Shown: piece after piece, positions 12,288-24,537 of the stretch
Numbering within the stretch: position 1 is the first letter of the stretch
How the letters are laid out: the number at the start of each line of letters is the position of its first letter
Origin: Apostichopus japonicus
Lineage: Eukaryota > Echinodermata > Holothuroidea > Aspidochirotida > Stichopodidae
DNA: 64,000 bases
Assembly: GCF_037975245.1 (NCBI RefSeq)
Contig: NC_092569.1
Location: forward strand, 2,858,501-2,922,500
Direction of reading: 5' to 3'
Notes under the pieces: model-generated
What the model was told of the DNA's origin: nothing
The model's input: only the letters and a program-made list of their open reading frames with translations
Databases searched by the model: none
Made by a program: the position numbers and the translations under genes

Positions 12288-12319
12288 GATGTGCTTGGTA
12301 ACAGTGCTTAAGTGTGTAG

Positions 12320-12360
12320 GATAAGTGGATGCGCTGAGTGCAAACATTGCGAAGAGACAG
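12320..12360 (+). repeat. copy of recurrent TGCAA...GAGACAG|GTA motif
   Basis: This 41-base segment is bounded by an acceptor-like AG and a donor-like GTATAAG. In one frame it encodes G-C-A-E-C-K-H-C-E-E-T. It matches the segment ending at 3541 at about 80% of positions over 30 bases. Other degenerate copies end near 5219, 9107 and 54466 on +, and near 20309 and 3313 on -. Copies on both strands indicate a dispersed repeat rather than exons of one gene. Confidence 0.4.
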
Positions 12361-12377
12361 GTATAAGTGAATCCGCA

Positions 12378-14030
12378 ACCCAGGAGAATATTGCTATGTA
12401 TGTCTCAGTTGAGCCTTCGAGAGGCATAATGTGATATGATAGTACTGTGAACAGATCCCCATTAGTAGGTTCCTCTTTTCTTGCTCCAAACATACTACAT
12501 CCAGGTTGAGTGGAAATCATCTCAAATCAAAGTAAAAAGTAGAATACGAAAAAGCAGGGAATGACGTTTCATCACTTCCACAGATGCATCCCTTGGTAAA
12601 CTTTTAGGGGAGGTTAACAATTTCACTGCACTTTTCTTCTTCTCTTTTTTTCGTTTTTTTTTTTTTTTTTTTTTTGGCTTCTACATTATTTAGCATTTTA
12701 TCAAAAGAAAGAGTAAGGAAAATCCAGTGCTGCAGGGGGGTTAGACCCAAAACCCTCCCGTGGGAAATGGCACCTTAAAGAAATTACTTTAACTTATGGG
12801 ACAGCTGGATCTTAAACAAGAGAGGAAGATAGTGAGAGAGAGAGAGAGGCAGGTACTCTACTTATTGGACACGCAAAGCTGAATACGAGACAGATATAGG
12901 GTAGGACTGAAGTATCATTCAAAGAGGTTCAACTTACAACAGTTTTATGGCAGATGTATATATTTTTTTTTGTGTATGTGTGTGTGTGTGTGCAGGTTTG
13001 TTTGTAGGGCAAAAATTCACCAGCCAATCCCAATTGAAAGAAAAAAAGGGGGCCCTCATCATGATTTCTCAGAACTTACTGGTCTGCGAATTTATGATTG
13101 GCTATTAATTCATCATTAAGTCATCATGTTCAGTAGGGTTTGTTCAAGGGCAGTGCATATAATCGAATGAATGTAGTGTTGGGCAGTGGATTCATGATGA
13201 AGAACTTTGTGAAACCCCACCCGGCTGCATACTTCCTGCTTAGAAAGCTGCATAGAGACAGTCTTGCCGAGCAAGAACTCTTCCATTGCATGCACACAAG
13301 GTCTTAACGCACCCTCGCACTACGTAGCACACAACCGTGGCCGCCATATCCCGTTTTTACTTTGGCCGGGGGAAAACAAAGAAAAATAAAATATCACTCA
13401 GATATATGACCTGTTTACATATATTACTGATACTAAGGTACGGTTCTTGGCATCTTGTTTGTCCTGCTGCCAGCTAAGTTTCAATACAATAGGGAAACAA
13501 GAGATGTTTTTCAAAGTCAAACTTGCCCCAGCCACCGGCTGGAAGTGCAAATTCAAAGACCTTTTTTCCATACATGCCTATTTCCAGTGACCGTGGTAAC
13601 AATGGCCCCGATGGCGAACAATATCACTGTTTGGTTAAAGTCTGACATGTCAATACAGCTATGAACTCGCACAATAAACAAACTGAAACAAGCCAAAGCA
13701 AGACTAAAACAGAATTTGTATTCACCAAAAACCAAATATATTCTTGGACTCTACTATATAGTTTCACCATAACAGGTGGCAATGCTCCAACACAAAATGC
13801 TACAGAATCTGTTTGTCCCTTGTTTTTACGTCGACACTGATAACAAGTAAAAGCTATTTCATTCTGTATTTAGCCAGAATATCACACAACCGATCACAAT
13901 TAAAATGCTACAATTCACTGCACACCGTGTCTGTAAGTTTGCTAGGCGGTATAAAGTTGAGTCTGATAAAAAATAAGGATAATTTTAGTAGTACTACACC
14001 ACCTTAGGGTCTGGGACCTTTCAATAATGA
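12378..14030. other. unassigned interval with simple repeats
   Basis: The interval contains a T run (about 12646-12676), an AG run (12833-12848) and a TG run (12972-12992). Open frames of up to 69 codons occur but lack splice context or recognisable content. Confidence 0.5.
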
Positions 14031-14039
14031 ATGACCTAT

Positions 14040-14965
14040 GATCTACTGTACTGTACTATATTGTACTTACTATACTGTACTATATTGTACTATATTGTAT
14101 GATGTATATACTGTTTGTATATACTGTACTATATTGTATGATCTACTGTACTGTATGATCTACTATATTGTATGATCTACTATATTGTATGATCTACTGA
14201 CTGTACTATATTGTATGATCTACTATATTGTATGATCTACTATATTGTATGATCTACTATATTGTATGATCTACTGACTGTACTATATTGTATGATCTAC
14301 TGTACTGTATGATCTACTATATTGTATGATCTACTATATTGTATGATCTACTGACTGTACTATATTGTATGATCTACTATATTGTATGATCTACTATATT
14401 GTATGATCTACTATATTGTATGATCTACTGACTGTACTATATTGTATGATCTACTGTACTGTATGATCTACTATATTGTATGATCTACTATATTGTATGA
14501 TCTACTGACTGTACTATATTGTATGATCTACTATATTGTATGATCTACTATATTGTATGATCTACTATATTGTATGATCTACTATATTGTATGATCTACT
14601 GACTGTACTATATTGTATGATCTACTGTACTGTATGATCTACTATATTGTATGATCTACTATATTGTATGATCTACTGACTGTACTATATTGTATGATCT
14701 ACTATATTGTATGATCTACTATATTGTATGATCTACTGTACTGTATGATCTACTATATTGTATGATCTACTATATTGTATGATCTACTGACTGTACTATA
14801 TTGTATGATCTACTGTACTGTATGATCTACTATATTGTATGATCTACTATATTGTATGATCTACTGACTGTACTATATTGTATGATCTACTGTACTGTAT
14901 GATCTACTATATTGTATGATCTACTATATTGTATGATCTACTGACTGTACTATATTGTATGATCT
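14040..14965 (+). repeat. satellite-like array, 17-bp monomer in 77-bp higher-order units
   Basis: The basic monomer is TATATTGTATGATCTAC (17 bp). A 26-bp variant carrying TGACTGTAC recurs at about 14197, 14273, 14351, 14428, 14505, 14599, 14676, 14787, 14864 and 14941. The spacings are therefore about 77 bp (26 + 3 x 17), with two expanded by exactly one or two monomers (94 and 111). A third monomer type, TGTACTGTATGATCTAC, marks about every second unit. The layout points to unequal exchange in multi-monomer steps. Confidence 0.9.
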
Positions 14966-15215
14966 ACTGTACTGTACTGTACTATACTGTACTATACTGT
15001 ACTGTACTGTACTTTACTGTACTGTACTGTTTTGTACTGTAGTGTAGTGTACAGTGCTGCACTGCACTGCACTGCACCCTACCGTACCGTACCGTACCGT
15101 ACCGTACCTTACCTTACTGTACTGTACTGTACTTTACTGTACTGTACTGTTTTGTACTGTAGTGTAGTGTACAGTGCTGCACTGCACTGCACCCTACCGT
15201 ACTGTACCGTACATT
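14966..15215 (+). repeat. TGTAC/CCGTA-rich tandem tail with ~110-bp duplication
   Basis: The array continues as runs of TGTAC, then TACCG pentamers. A block of about 110 bp containing TTTTGTACTGTAGTGTAG, CTGCA repeats and CCGTA repeats occurs twice (starting near 15013 and 15123). It abuts the 77-bp array and shares its TGTACTG core, so both probably grew from the same seed. Confidence 0.85.
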
Positions 15216-15790
15216 TAAATAACGACAGGTATAGATTTCTTATAATGCCTGCAGTTCAGTGATTGTTTTAACTCCAGTCGACCAAAATTTGACAATCGTA
15301 TAAAATTCTCTAAACCCAGACAAATCATATAAATTCGTAGAAAGCCAATGCATATTTTTTTTTGTACACATTTCTGGGGAATATTAAACAGGATAGTAAT
15401 CCAATCTATTTCTGTCTTTTAAAGATCTCTATTTCAGCTAACTAGTACACAATTTTCATGCAGGGTTACCCATGAATACAAACATTTATTTATACATATA
15501 TATGTGTAATTATATTTACTGTACAAGATGTTATATGTGTATTATAGGCTATTCAGAAATGAGTAATGAAAAACATTTGTAATTTTATTACACCAAATAT
15601 CAATTTTTTACATTTTTTCATCCAGCTATAAAAAAGTTATTTCACTTGGTTCAGACAATTTCATGGATTGTCTCAAAATCAAAGCGGAATCAACAGAGAA
15701 TGTATCACTTAATGAACCAGTTTCAAGTTTTAGATACAGGGAGATCACAGGGCCTAATTAACTGCTGGAAAAGGACTTAAACTATAAAAC

Positions 15791-16446
15791 GTAAGGTGAG
15801 CAGATGTCCCCGATTTGGACGGGGACACTGTCACCAGATCTCATGTGCTGGCCCCCTGATTCAAAGTGTCCCCGGAAACGTACTGAATTTTATGAATCAT
15901 CCCAGAAATATGCACAACTTTGTAGAAAGGAAGGCCCTGAATAATTTCAGTTTTACCTGTTTGGCCTCCCTCCCATTCTGTAGAGATAGCTTGAACCACT
16001 TAGGCTAGGCTGGTATTGTTAACAACTAGGCTACGGTAGGCTACTAAAAAACAAAAAACATTTCCTTCATGGTTCACAGATGATCAAGGCTGAGCATATC
16101 ATTGAATAATTTTATTAATTTGTAAATCACATGGAAAGGGTCACCTAGCATTAAGTGACTGATAATGATGCTTCCAGCGATTCTTCACGTGTGCAGTCAT
16201 TGGATTTCTTATTGTTTACAGTACAAAATACTTGTTTCCGGATGAGGTGTTCAAACCATTGACATTTGGAAAACATGCATACAGGACCGACAAAACACTA
16301 GGAGAGACCCTCAAAATGTCTTCCTTTAGATGTTCAGTGTAGGTAACTAAACCTTACTGTTAACATGAGGTGGCCGGGGGAGGGGGGGGTGGGGGGAGGA
16401 TCAACATCATATCCGCAGATTTCCTGGAAAGAAATATGGTCACCTT
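15791..16446. mobile_element. TIR element with GGGGAC-rich end (approx. 655 bp)
   Basis: The left boundary reads TAAGGTGAGCAGATGTCCCCG and the right boundary, reverse-complemented, reads TTAAGGTGACCATAT, giving an imperfect inverted repeat of 11-13 bases. The left interior has inverted GTCCCC/GGGGAC blocks. A related sequence lies near 41608-41890. No transposase is seen. Exact ends and target duplication are uncertain. Confidence 0.5.
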
Positions 16447-16522
16447 AACCTAGCGAGTACTGCACAACATTGCTGGATTAACATCTCAACACGCATTTAA
16501 CAAACATGCAGGACAACTAGAA

Positions 16523-16654
16523 ATGTCAGCCAGAATTAATGAACTGAACAGCTTGCAACGTTGTTTTTTCTGCGTGGAGTATGCAGCACCCTTCTGCCAG
16601 CTCTGTGATGCTCACTGCATACATTCCCTAATTGAAAGCATGTTCCACATATGA
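16523..16654 (+). CDS. 43-residue Cys/His-rich small ORF (unrecognised)
   Basis: The ATG at 16523 opens a 43-codon frame ending at TGA 16652-16654. The peptide has C-x2-C, C-x2-C-x3-C and nearby His, a spacing seen in small zinc-binding folds, and begins M-S-A-R-I-N-E-L-N-S. An acceptor-like CTAG lies just before the ATG, so it could also be a terminal exon. It overlaps nothing else. I do not recognise a family, and such a short frame could be chance. Confidence 0.25.
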   Translation: MSARINELNSLQRCFFCVEYAAPFCQLCDAHCIHSLIESMFHI

Positions 16655-16659
16655 CAACT

Positions 16660-19600
16660 GCTACATATTTCCCATCTGTGACAAAACGTTTGAAGGAAAT
16701 TGATGAGATTTTGTAATGATATAGTTGAGTAAAATTGTCGGCGACCACCTCGGGCGAAAGACTCGATTATGCCTCGGGTCGCGAAACATCGTCACAGAAA
16801 TGTTAACCAAAATCGTAATCAAAGACAACAAAAACCCACAAAAATTATGCAAATTAATCAGACGACAGAATTCGTTAGGAATGCATCGGCTAAAACCTGA
16901 AGACATGTGAAAATATGTAAAGAAATTATCTATTTATTTGTAGTGTTGTTCTTATGAATCTTTCAAGTGCAGAAGAGAATAGGAGTAATGTATACAGGTG
17001 ACTGGAGGCCAAAGTTTTGTGTTACTACTTGAGAAATATACAAATTTGATTGTAGGTCTTGTTCCCATAATATGCATTTAGGTTTTCATACTTACTGTAT
17101 ATTAATCATCTTTAACAAAAAGTTATGTATAAATAACCAGCCAGATATCAATGTTAAAGATATAATGCATTGTTTTACAAACTGTGATACAGTATAGGCT
17201 AGCTACAGTACAGGACTAGAACTACTATTGTACAAATTCCTCTAAGACAGCAAAAACAAATCTGCTTTTTTCAATGACAATACTGTACTTTTACCCTGCT
17301 TCCAATCTTTGATTTACCTGACGTTGTAATCTTATAGTCTCCCGCTATTCCTTCCCCCACCCCCCTCATCCCCTTGGGGAGCAGAGGGTCCATGGGGGGC
17401 ACCGGGGTCTATGGGGAGCGAGGGGGTCTTTGGGGAGCAGGGGGACTATGGAGAGCAGGTATCCCTCTGGTTCTTTCAGCAGTATTTCTATGATTAAGGG
17501 TACTTAGTTGCAAACTAATATTTACATTTTCAAACTTTTGGACTAATTTATGTCCAGAGACAACATTTTGCACAAATATTGGCAATTTGGTTTTCTCTTC
17601 CAAATTTTTTGGCATCCCTCTCTCCCCCCCCCCCCCAAAAAAAAACTTATCAACCGTAAAAAAAAAACACTGTCGAGATACGTTACTTACTTTGGGTCCA
17701 GGGCCCTAACACACCATGATAACCCGGCATGGCCCCAATTGACAATATAGTAGTATTAATCATAATGAATGATGATTTAACAGCCATGTGTGTGAGGCAT
17801 GCATATAAGTCATGTGACAAGCTACTGATAAAATACAAATAAGGCATCCCATAGTACCACAGTACTACAGAAGAGGGACTAAATATATGTCCTAAGAACT
17901 GAAACATTAGCAAATCAAATTGACCCCAGGCTGCCACCTATTGATTATCTTCAATTGAATGAAATGCCAGCCAAGCTGATTCAAAAAACTATTTTTCTCC
18001 GATTTGAAATCTGGCAGAGAAATTGCTGTGGGGACTAATTGTCTTGAAACAGTAAAAGTTACAATTAGCCGACGTTATTAAAATCACTTGAGTGTTAGTC
18101 AACAAGTACCTTTATAGTCTAGACATCTTGTGTTGCATTGTATATATGACAGGAGCAGTACATATATCAACGCAGTACATGTATATGAAAAGATCTCTGG
18201 TTTATACATTCAAAGGTTGCAACATAACCAGCTACCCTGTAATCACTGGCTTTTCTTCTAAAGAAGGGAATTCCAAGAATCATCATTCATTCACTCTCTC
18301 ATGCGTTTAAAGATTGCATCATTTACGATGCTTATCAATATTAATTTCATTTTTTGACCAGTTTATCTTAATAAATCTATTCAGCCATACCAAAAAACAC
18401 ACAAAAACAAAAAAGGTTTTCCAACAAAAACTAGAAAAAAAACCACATTTAACTTGCCACTTTAGAGATAGAGAGATAATACCGGATTAAAAATGGTTTG
18501 TTAAAACTGTCAAACCAGATGGAAAAAATGCAGAGCTTTTAAGGTTATTATCTTGAACTAGAACACGATCAAAATAGGTCATTCAATACTTTTCCTACTG
18601 CACCAATATCATAAAGTATTAAATTCACTTTTCTAAATTATATCAAACCTGAACCTGCTTAGAACATAAGTAGCAGGATTACAGCGCTTCTCAAATCCAA
18701 TAACCAGCATGGACGCACACAACTACTGTAAGGCCTTTCAGCAAACTTAAGAAGACCTAAAATGCAATGTCTGTCGCTCGATGACGTTTTCAAGAAATTC
18801 AGAACGTCAAAGGGAAAGTTTGACATAGTTTTAGAAGTGTGTAATCTTAAATCCTTATTCCCCAAAAATATTTATCTTGTTCATCATGACCCTTCACTAA
18901 AGAAAAAAAAATTCACAGCAACAATTTTCGCACGGGCATGGTTGCTAACACCACAGAACAGTGGTGTGACTTTTGGCACAACCCACCCCTCCCCCAACCA
19001 CCTGAAACCTGTGTCACAGCACCTGTTTGGGTCCACAATACAGCATACACTGTGACAAAAGTCTGCCAGCAAACAGATGGAACACCGATACATGTGCATA
19101 CATTACAGAGAGAGAGAGAGAGAGAGACCACTGTACTTTACTCTGATTGGCTGTTAAGCTTGCTCTAACACATGTATTATGGGTGCTTAATTCACACAAC
19201 TATATATAGATACAGTAGTGATTACAAAGCAACAAACTTGTTGAATCTTTTGGGAAAGTTGCTTTTTGTTTTTCCAAAATACACTGTTTTGTATCGAGAC
19301 AAAAGGGCTATTTAACAAACTTGATTTTATCATAATACCAGTAATTTGTGATAGATCTGCAGCCACACAATGATAGCCACACACTCTTGCACAGTTTCCT
19401 GTTTCGCTTTACACTTGTCAAAGGCTTTAAAGGCTTACATTGTGAGCAACAGAACTGCATAAAGCTACTGTATGGATTGGAGTGTCATAAATAGTTTCCT
19501 CAATGATTTTATTAAAGTCCTGACTACTAAGCCAACAAAGTTACAATCCTTTCAACTCTGATATTCCAAGGATGGTATCCAATTGGAAGGTCCTATGGGG

Positions 19601-20300
19601 GTGATACAGTACCTCCTGGGAAACTTGTAGGTCTGGAAGTTGGCATAGCTTCCAACAACCTTTTGACATGAAGGCAAATGACCACAGAGCAATCCATGTT
19701 TTAGAAAACTCTGTCTAAACCTGAGCAATAAAAACTGTAAAGTTCTGTGCTCAAAGTGACTGGTGAAGCAAGTAACAGGACATTTAAAAGTGTTGGTATG
19801 GGTAATATACAAATATGACATATATCTGACAGAAAATGTCCGGTCATATCAAACTTCACAGTTTCTCTATATTCAACATGTGTACAAATTAGATTGGAAA
19901 AACATTCAGAGACTTGTATTGCAAACCCTTAACCCAAAAATGTCTATGTCACCTGTTTTATTATGTACTGTAACATTAAGATGTTGATCTGAAATTAAAA
20001 TTAGGTACGAAGGAAAATATTTCCCATAGCAATGGATGAAGCTCCATTATAAAATAAAAAATACTGAAACATAAGAGTCTGTGTACGATCACTTCGATAG
20101 AGCCCTCAACTTTACAATCCTGTAGAAATTTGGCAGTTTTGAATATCACTATTTCCGTTGAATACGATATACCAATACAGAACATTGAAATTTCATGGAT
20201 CATTGGCTACATTTGAAACAAAACTTTGGTACTGTTGGTACAAAAGCAAAGTATTCTGTGAACACTCCCAAACTTGGTTTGAATGTACTAACACGTAACA
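16660..20300. other. unassigned interval
   Basis: No gene is established. A G-rich GGGGAGC...GGGG imperfect repeat lies at about 17370-17450, and a GA microsatellite at 19109-19127. On the - strand a short segment 17730-17691 begins with an ATG in strong context (GGGGCCATG) and ends at an excellent donor (GTAAGTAAC); it would encode only 13 codons. Around 19560-19750 all three - frames are open, which is more likely low stop density than coding. Confidence 0.4.
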
Positions 20301-20308
20301 AAGCTTAC

Positions 20309-20435
20309 CTGTTTCCTCCCTACTACTGTACCATCTACCTGGTAAAAAGATCTTAGGTAACATATTAACACTGTGCCCCCTCTGAACCACATTCAGGTCC
20401 ATGCCCTCCTTCTGACATTTCGAGTGAATGGATTG
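20309..20435 (-). CDS. well-flanked internal exon candidate (unrecognised)
   Basis: The - strand segment has a good acceptor (pyrimidine-rich, ending GTTTTAG) at 20436-20437 and a strong donor (ACAG then GTAAGC) after 20309. It is open in one frame for 42 codons plus one base (phase 0 in, phase 1 out). Its C-terminal end, S-S-R-E-E-T then G-K across the donor, and a C-Q-K-E start recall the - strand segment at 3237-3443 (same 38-residue spacing from C-Q to G-K, about 11 identities). That makes a duplicated exon or a dispersed repeat equally possible. Confidence 0.3.
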
Positions 20436-20449
20436 CTAAAACAGGACCC

Positions 20450-23390
20450 ACCAGGGAATGGGAAAGTGCTGTAGTAGAGAGGGGACAGGTCAGTCTGGAG
20501 GAGTGAGGTAATGACCAATTTCTTACGAAAACGTTGACCACGTCCGACAGAGATCCCTTTGCAAGGATACAAAGTAATGAGAGACGTCTTACTTCGGAAT
20601 TAAATAGCTTGGATAGCCATGTCTAGGGATGGGGGGAGGGGGTGAGCTTGCTTATCTCGTAAAGTAGTTCTGTGGCATCAATGAAGTTTTTATATAACTT
20701 TCCAGTCATGTTATTTGGCTAGATAAGAGATATACGTAGAGTTGCAGCTTCCTTAACGAGCTTCCTTAACGAGCATTCTATGTGTACTTAAAAATACTGT
20801 GCATGTTCGAACTGTGCAATACTGAAAATTAACAGGAAAAAACTTTCAGTTTTAATATTATCCTAGTTTAATGAACAAGCCATTATGAAAATGTACTTTT
20901 CACCATTTGCACTTTTCCTATTCCTATTCACTGACACCACTTGGATGAACATAACTTGTACATGTACATATTGTCAAGCTACATTGTCACCTGGGCAACG
21001 TGGCTGGTAAAATAACTTTGTTTGGTCACTGGCTAAGAGAACCTCAAAGACCGGCAACATCCTGCTAGTCAAAAGGGAAATTAGTGTTTCTTGAGTTTAA
21101 AACCAAATTATACCCAAAGTTGAGCAGTAGTCAATCGGATTGGAAATGGCTTATTGCTGGAGGCCCTCGCTTATACCTGAATGACCATCCTCAGCAAGTT
21201 AAAATAGGTCAACGTTCAAAACAATGTTACGATATTTCATTTGATACATTTGTGATACTTTGCATTTCGCTGTGATATGCTTCACTTGAAAACACATTTG
21301 AAATTATCTGATTAATTGTGAGTACTGAAATAATGAAATGAAATAATTTGCCAACTTATCACTAAAATTCCATAAACCAACGTACTGTAATACAGTCGGG
21401 CATGCATGAATTGTGATATCCACATTACAGATGGGCCTACGACTAACATGGTACTAAATTATGAAGCTCACAATTCCCAGAGTACATACTGTAGCTCTGA
21501 GCTCACTAAATTGAACGGGAAACAAATATCAAAATCTCATAATTCAGCTATTATGTTAACTAGATAAGACATCACTGTTTTGTTAGATTTATTGCACAGA
21601 AGGCTTATTAATGTTGGGCTTAGGATATTTGGTTCTTTTACAGAGAACTGTTCTGATGAGAAGTTGAAACAAGCTAAATAACTGGTGTTGCGTCAGTTGT
21701 AAAATTTAGTAACTTTAGAAGAGATCCATGGATGTATTAGGTTACAGAGTGTGAAAACAGGACTACAGGAGTAAGTCTGCTTAAGGCCAAACTTTATATT
21801 ATGCATAAGTGCAATCAAAGATATCATGAAAATGATGACTTTTCTTCTTGCAAACTTGCCAGTTGTCATTAGCACGGTAAGAGCAGTTACAGTATTAAGC
21901 ACATAAAAGCTGATATTTAGAGCTAACACCAGTGGTAACTACTTAAGGTTATAGCTAGCTTGGAGACGTTGATAGAATCCTTTCATACACTTGAAACAAA
22001 GACATAACGTAATTGCCTTACTTAATGAAGTTTTGTTGTGATGTGTTGTCCTTCTCCCTCAAAGAATATATCACAAATCATGTCACACAACCAGGCCATG
22101 AAATTTGCCAGAAAAAAATGCCAGGGGGATTTTGCCGCTTGTCAGCAGGAAGAAAGACATCTGCATTTTTCTGCCAGTTATCATTAAGAACATAAACAGA
22201 AACCAAATCAAAGAATACCATCATTTCACTACTAACATATAAGCCTATATTACTGCTTATTATCTGCAAACATTATTGATCTGCCCCTATATGCCTGTAT
22301 AGTAACTGATGTGTACTTTGATTTAGGAAACTACCTGGGAGAACTTTAGCCAGTGGATTTTCTAGGCTCTTCCATATTTTTTTAGTATGCAACTCAAAAT
22401 TATGAAATTCTATGTTTACTGGTCAACAAACTTATAATGCAAAGTTCAAGTATGCCCAATTGCTCCGAGATGATCTCTCAATGTGTTTTTTTACATTTAT
22501 TCTCACAATAATAACATCAAATGATTAAACAGGTTTACTAAGCTAGAAGAAATGCATGGACTGCTCAGTGACGTTTAATATATAACGGTAGGTTATAGGC
22601 CAACACACAATCAATGTACAGAACAGAGAAAACTAATTCGCACAACAGTTCTTTCCAGATATTCCAAGTTGTAAGTGTCATTGGATGTTATCTGTGTATG
22701 TAAGGCTGTCTGTCAAATTACCAAGCGCCTCCCAAATTTCAAACTGGAAAGATTTTTATCAATGTTTACATAGATTCCTTCATGTAACGCACCACAATGT
22801 TTCCAATGATGAGAGCAACGACTTCCTTTGACTTCATCAAAGCACAATATTAATGAACTTGTAGCTATTAAATTGCCGATACTTAGTACAAACAACTTAA
22901 ACGAATTAATCGGAATGAACAAATCTACCACTTCAAACACTTAAGTGTCTCTGGCGTGTAACATTTTACCATGCTGCAACTGAAACTAAGTTATGCACAT
23001 CCGTCTCCAAGGGGCCATCAAGTACTCAGGGGTTAATTGAAGGTAGCTATTGTTTACATGTTTTCATAGGCATAAACTGTATGCTGTCCATGCTCAAATT
23101 AGTTTAGACCTTCATTCGAGGGATCCCTATTTCCTCACTATAGAGCCTAAGCTAACCTACCCGTAGTATGAGAAGGCATGATTTCCATGGTGAAGTTATT
23201 TCCATCATGCTGTAGGCTGGACTTGTCAGAGGCCTAAGCAGTAGCACTTGCACCAGAGAACTGCGACTTAGCACATGAGATGATGGGTGGATCACGTATA
23301 TAGTCCTAGGCCTAACGTGCCTGTCAAACTCGCATACCTCTGTTCCCAAAAGCAGCCTCTTATCACACAGTGCATAAAAATCGGACGCAC
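20450..23390. other. unassigned interval with one old repeat
   Basis: Apart from the diverged repeat at 22120-22390 I see no bounded element or credible exon. The TM-like - strand frame at 21693-21929 is AT-rich and lacks splice support. Confidence 0.45.
22120..22390 (+). repeat. old dispersed repeat, partner of 7140-7450
   Basis: It shares ordered blocks with 7140-7450, including TTTCTGCCAGT, ATTACTGCTT, GCCTGTA, AGTAAC and TTTAGCCAGT. It is diverged, without visible terminal repeats, and of unknown class. Confidence 0.4.
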
Positions 23391-23394
23391 TTAC

Positions 23395-23554
23395 CTTGAC
23401 TACTTTTTTTTCCAAACACAGCCAAAAAGGAAGCCATCAGAGATTCACATTGCATGAAAAGTTGATTATTCGCTCCCGCGGCACCCTTGTCTTCATCATC
23501 TGAATTCGCGAGAAAGTTGCTTTTTATATTGACATCAAATTGAGGGCGCAGTTT
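23395..23554 (-). CDS. candidate first coding exon (unrecognised)
   Basis: The - strand is open from just after a stop at 23557-23555 to a very good donor (GTCAAG then GTAAGT, exon end 23395). In-frame ATGs at 23455 and 23437 would give a 20- or 14-codon start, the latter M-A-S-F-L-A-V-F-G-K-K-S-S-Q, ending in phase 1. Upstream sequence in the same frame is polar and acidic (N-S-D-D-E-D-K) and contains CpG-rich bases near 23469-23480, as in a first exon. No second exon to the left was found, and the family is unknown. Confidence 0.3.
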
Positions 23555-24537
23555 TTATTGGGCCAGAACGTCGAACCAGACAAAAGTGTGAGACTAGTGA
23601 CCAATTTAGCACATTTTCAGCTATGATTAAAACTCGGCTCAAGGCGCCAGGATAGCAGGTTACATCGGTCAAAGATTTGAGGCTCTTTTGGTCATTTGAG
23701 GTACAGGTCTATCCGGGAGGATGGTGGGTGGTAATGGGAGGATTGTGGGTCTAGCTGTGGGGTGAGAATATTGGTGTGTTTCAGGGTGAGGGAGGAGTTA
23801 ATGTTGGTTTTTACCATTCCAGGGAACATAATAAAGGTCGAACCAAGAACCGTTAGTATCTTATACTTTTTTAAGCTAGTAAGGTAGCAATATATTGCCA
23901 TACTTAATTAGCTGGGATAAATCCTATCACTAGATTCGACGTGAAGATAGAAAAAAGGGAGTGTATAGGGAATCAGTTTTGACCAAAATTTTCTAACATG
24001 CTAAAAGTTCTTTTCTAGTGGTTCTAAATCTCCAAATTGTGTTCCAGACATCGAGGAGTGGCAAATGAGAAAAATAAATGTCTCGTTGAGAAAAATAGTT
24101 GTACGTGCACTACTGGTGACCTGTTAAAAGAAGAACATGAGGAGAAGATGGGGCGCAAGTACCCCTCCCCATCCCCCTACCCCGGCCCTCATCTGTACTT
24201 GTAAACTTGTAGAATACTGTACGTCAGAGGGTGTATAGGTTGTAGGGTAATAATTCACCCGTCTGTATAAAAATTAAACTATATATACGTCAACGCAATA
24301 GACAGAAACTATAACATCTGCATCAGTGACAGCAGAAAGTACACGAGAAACTTGATCTACTATAGATAGTCCACAAGCAAGTAATGTCTGGTGCAATATG
24401 ATGTCATGTGACATTAGCCAGTGAAGTCACGTGTCAAAATACAATGCAATCGAAATCAAGCTACATGTGGCGGGCGTTTCACAGCAGCGCATCCAACCCG
24501 TGCCGCTGTTCGAAATTTAGTTTATAGCATGATTGTA

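Noticed and set aside
15032-15262. 76-codon frame rich in Y-C-T-V-L
   Set aside because: It is a translation of the TGTAC/CCGTA tandem repeat.
19552-19821. 89-codon - strand frame
   Set aside because: All three - frames are open there, which indicates local lack of stops rather than coding; none is recognised.
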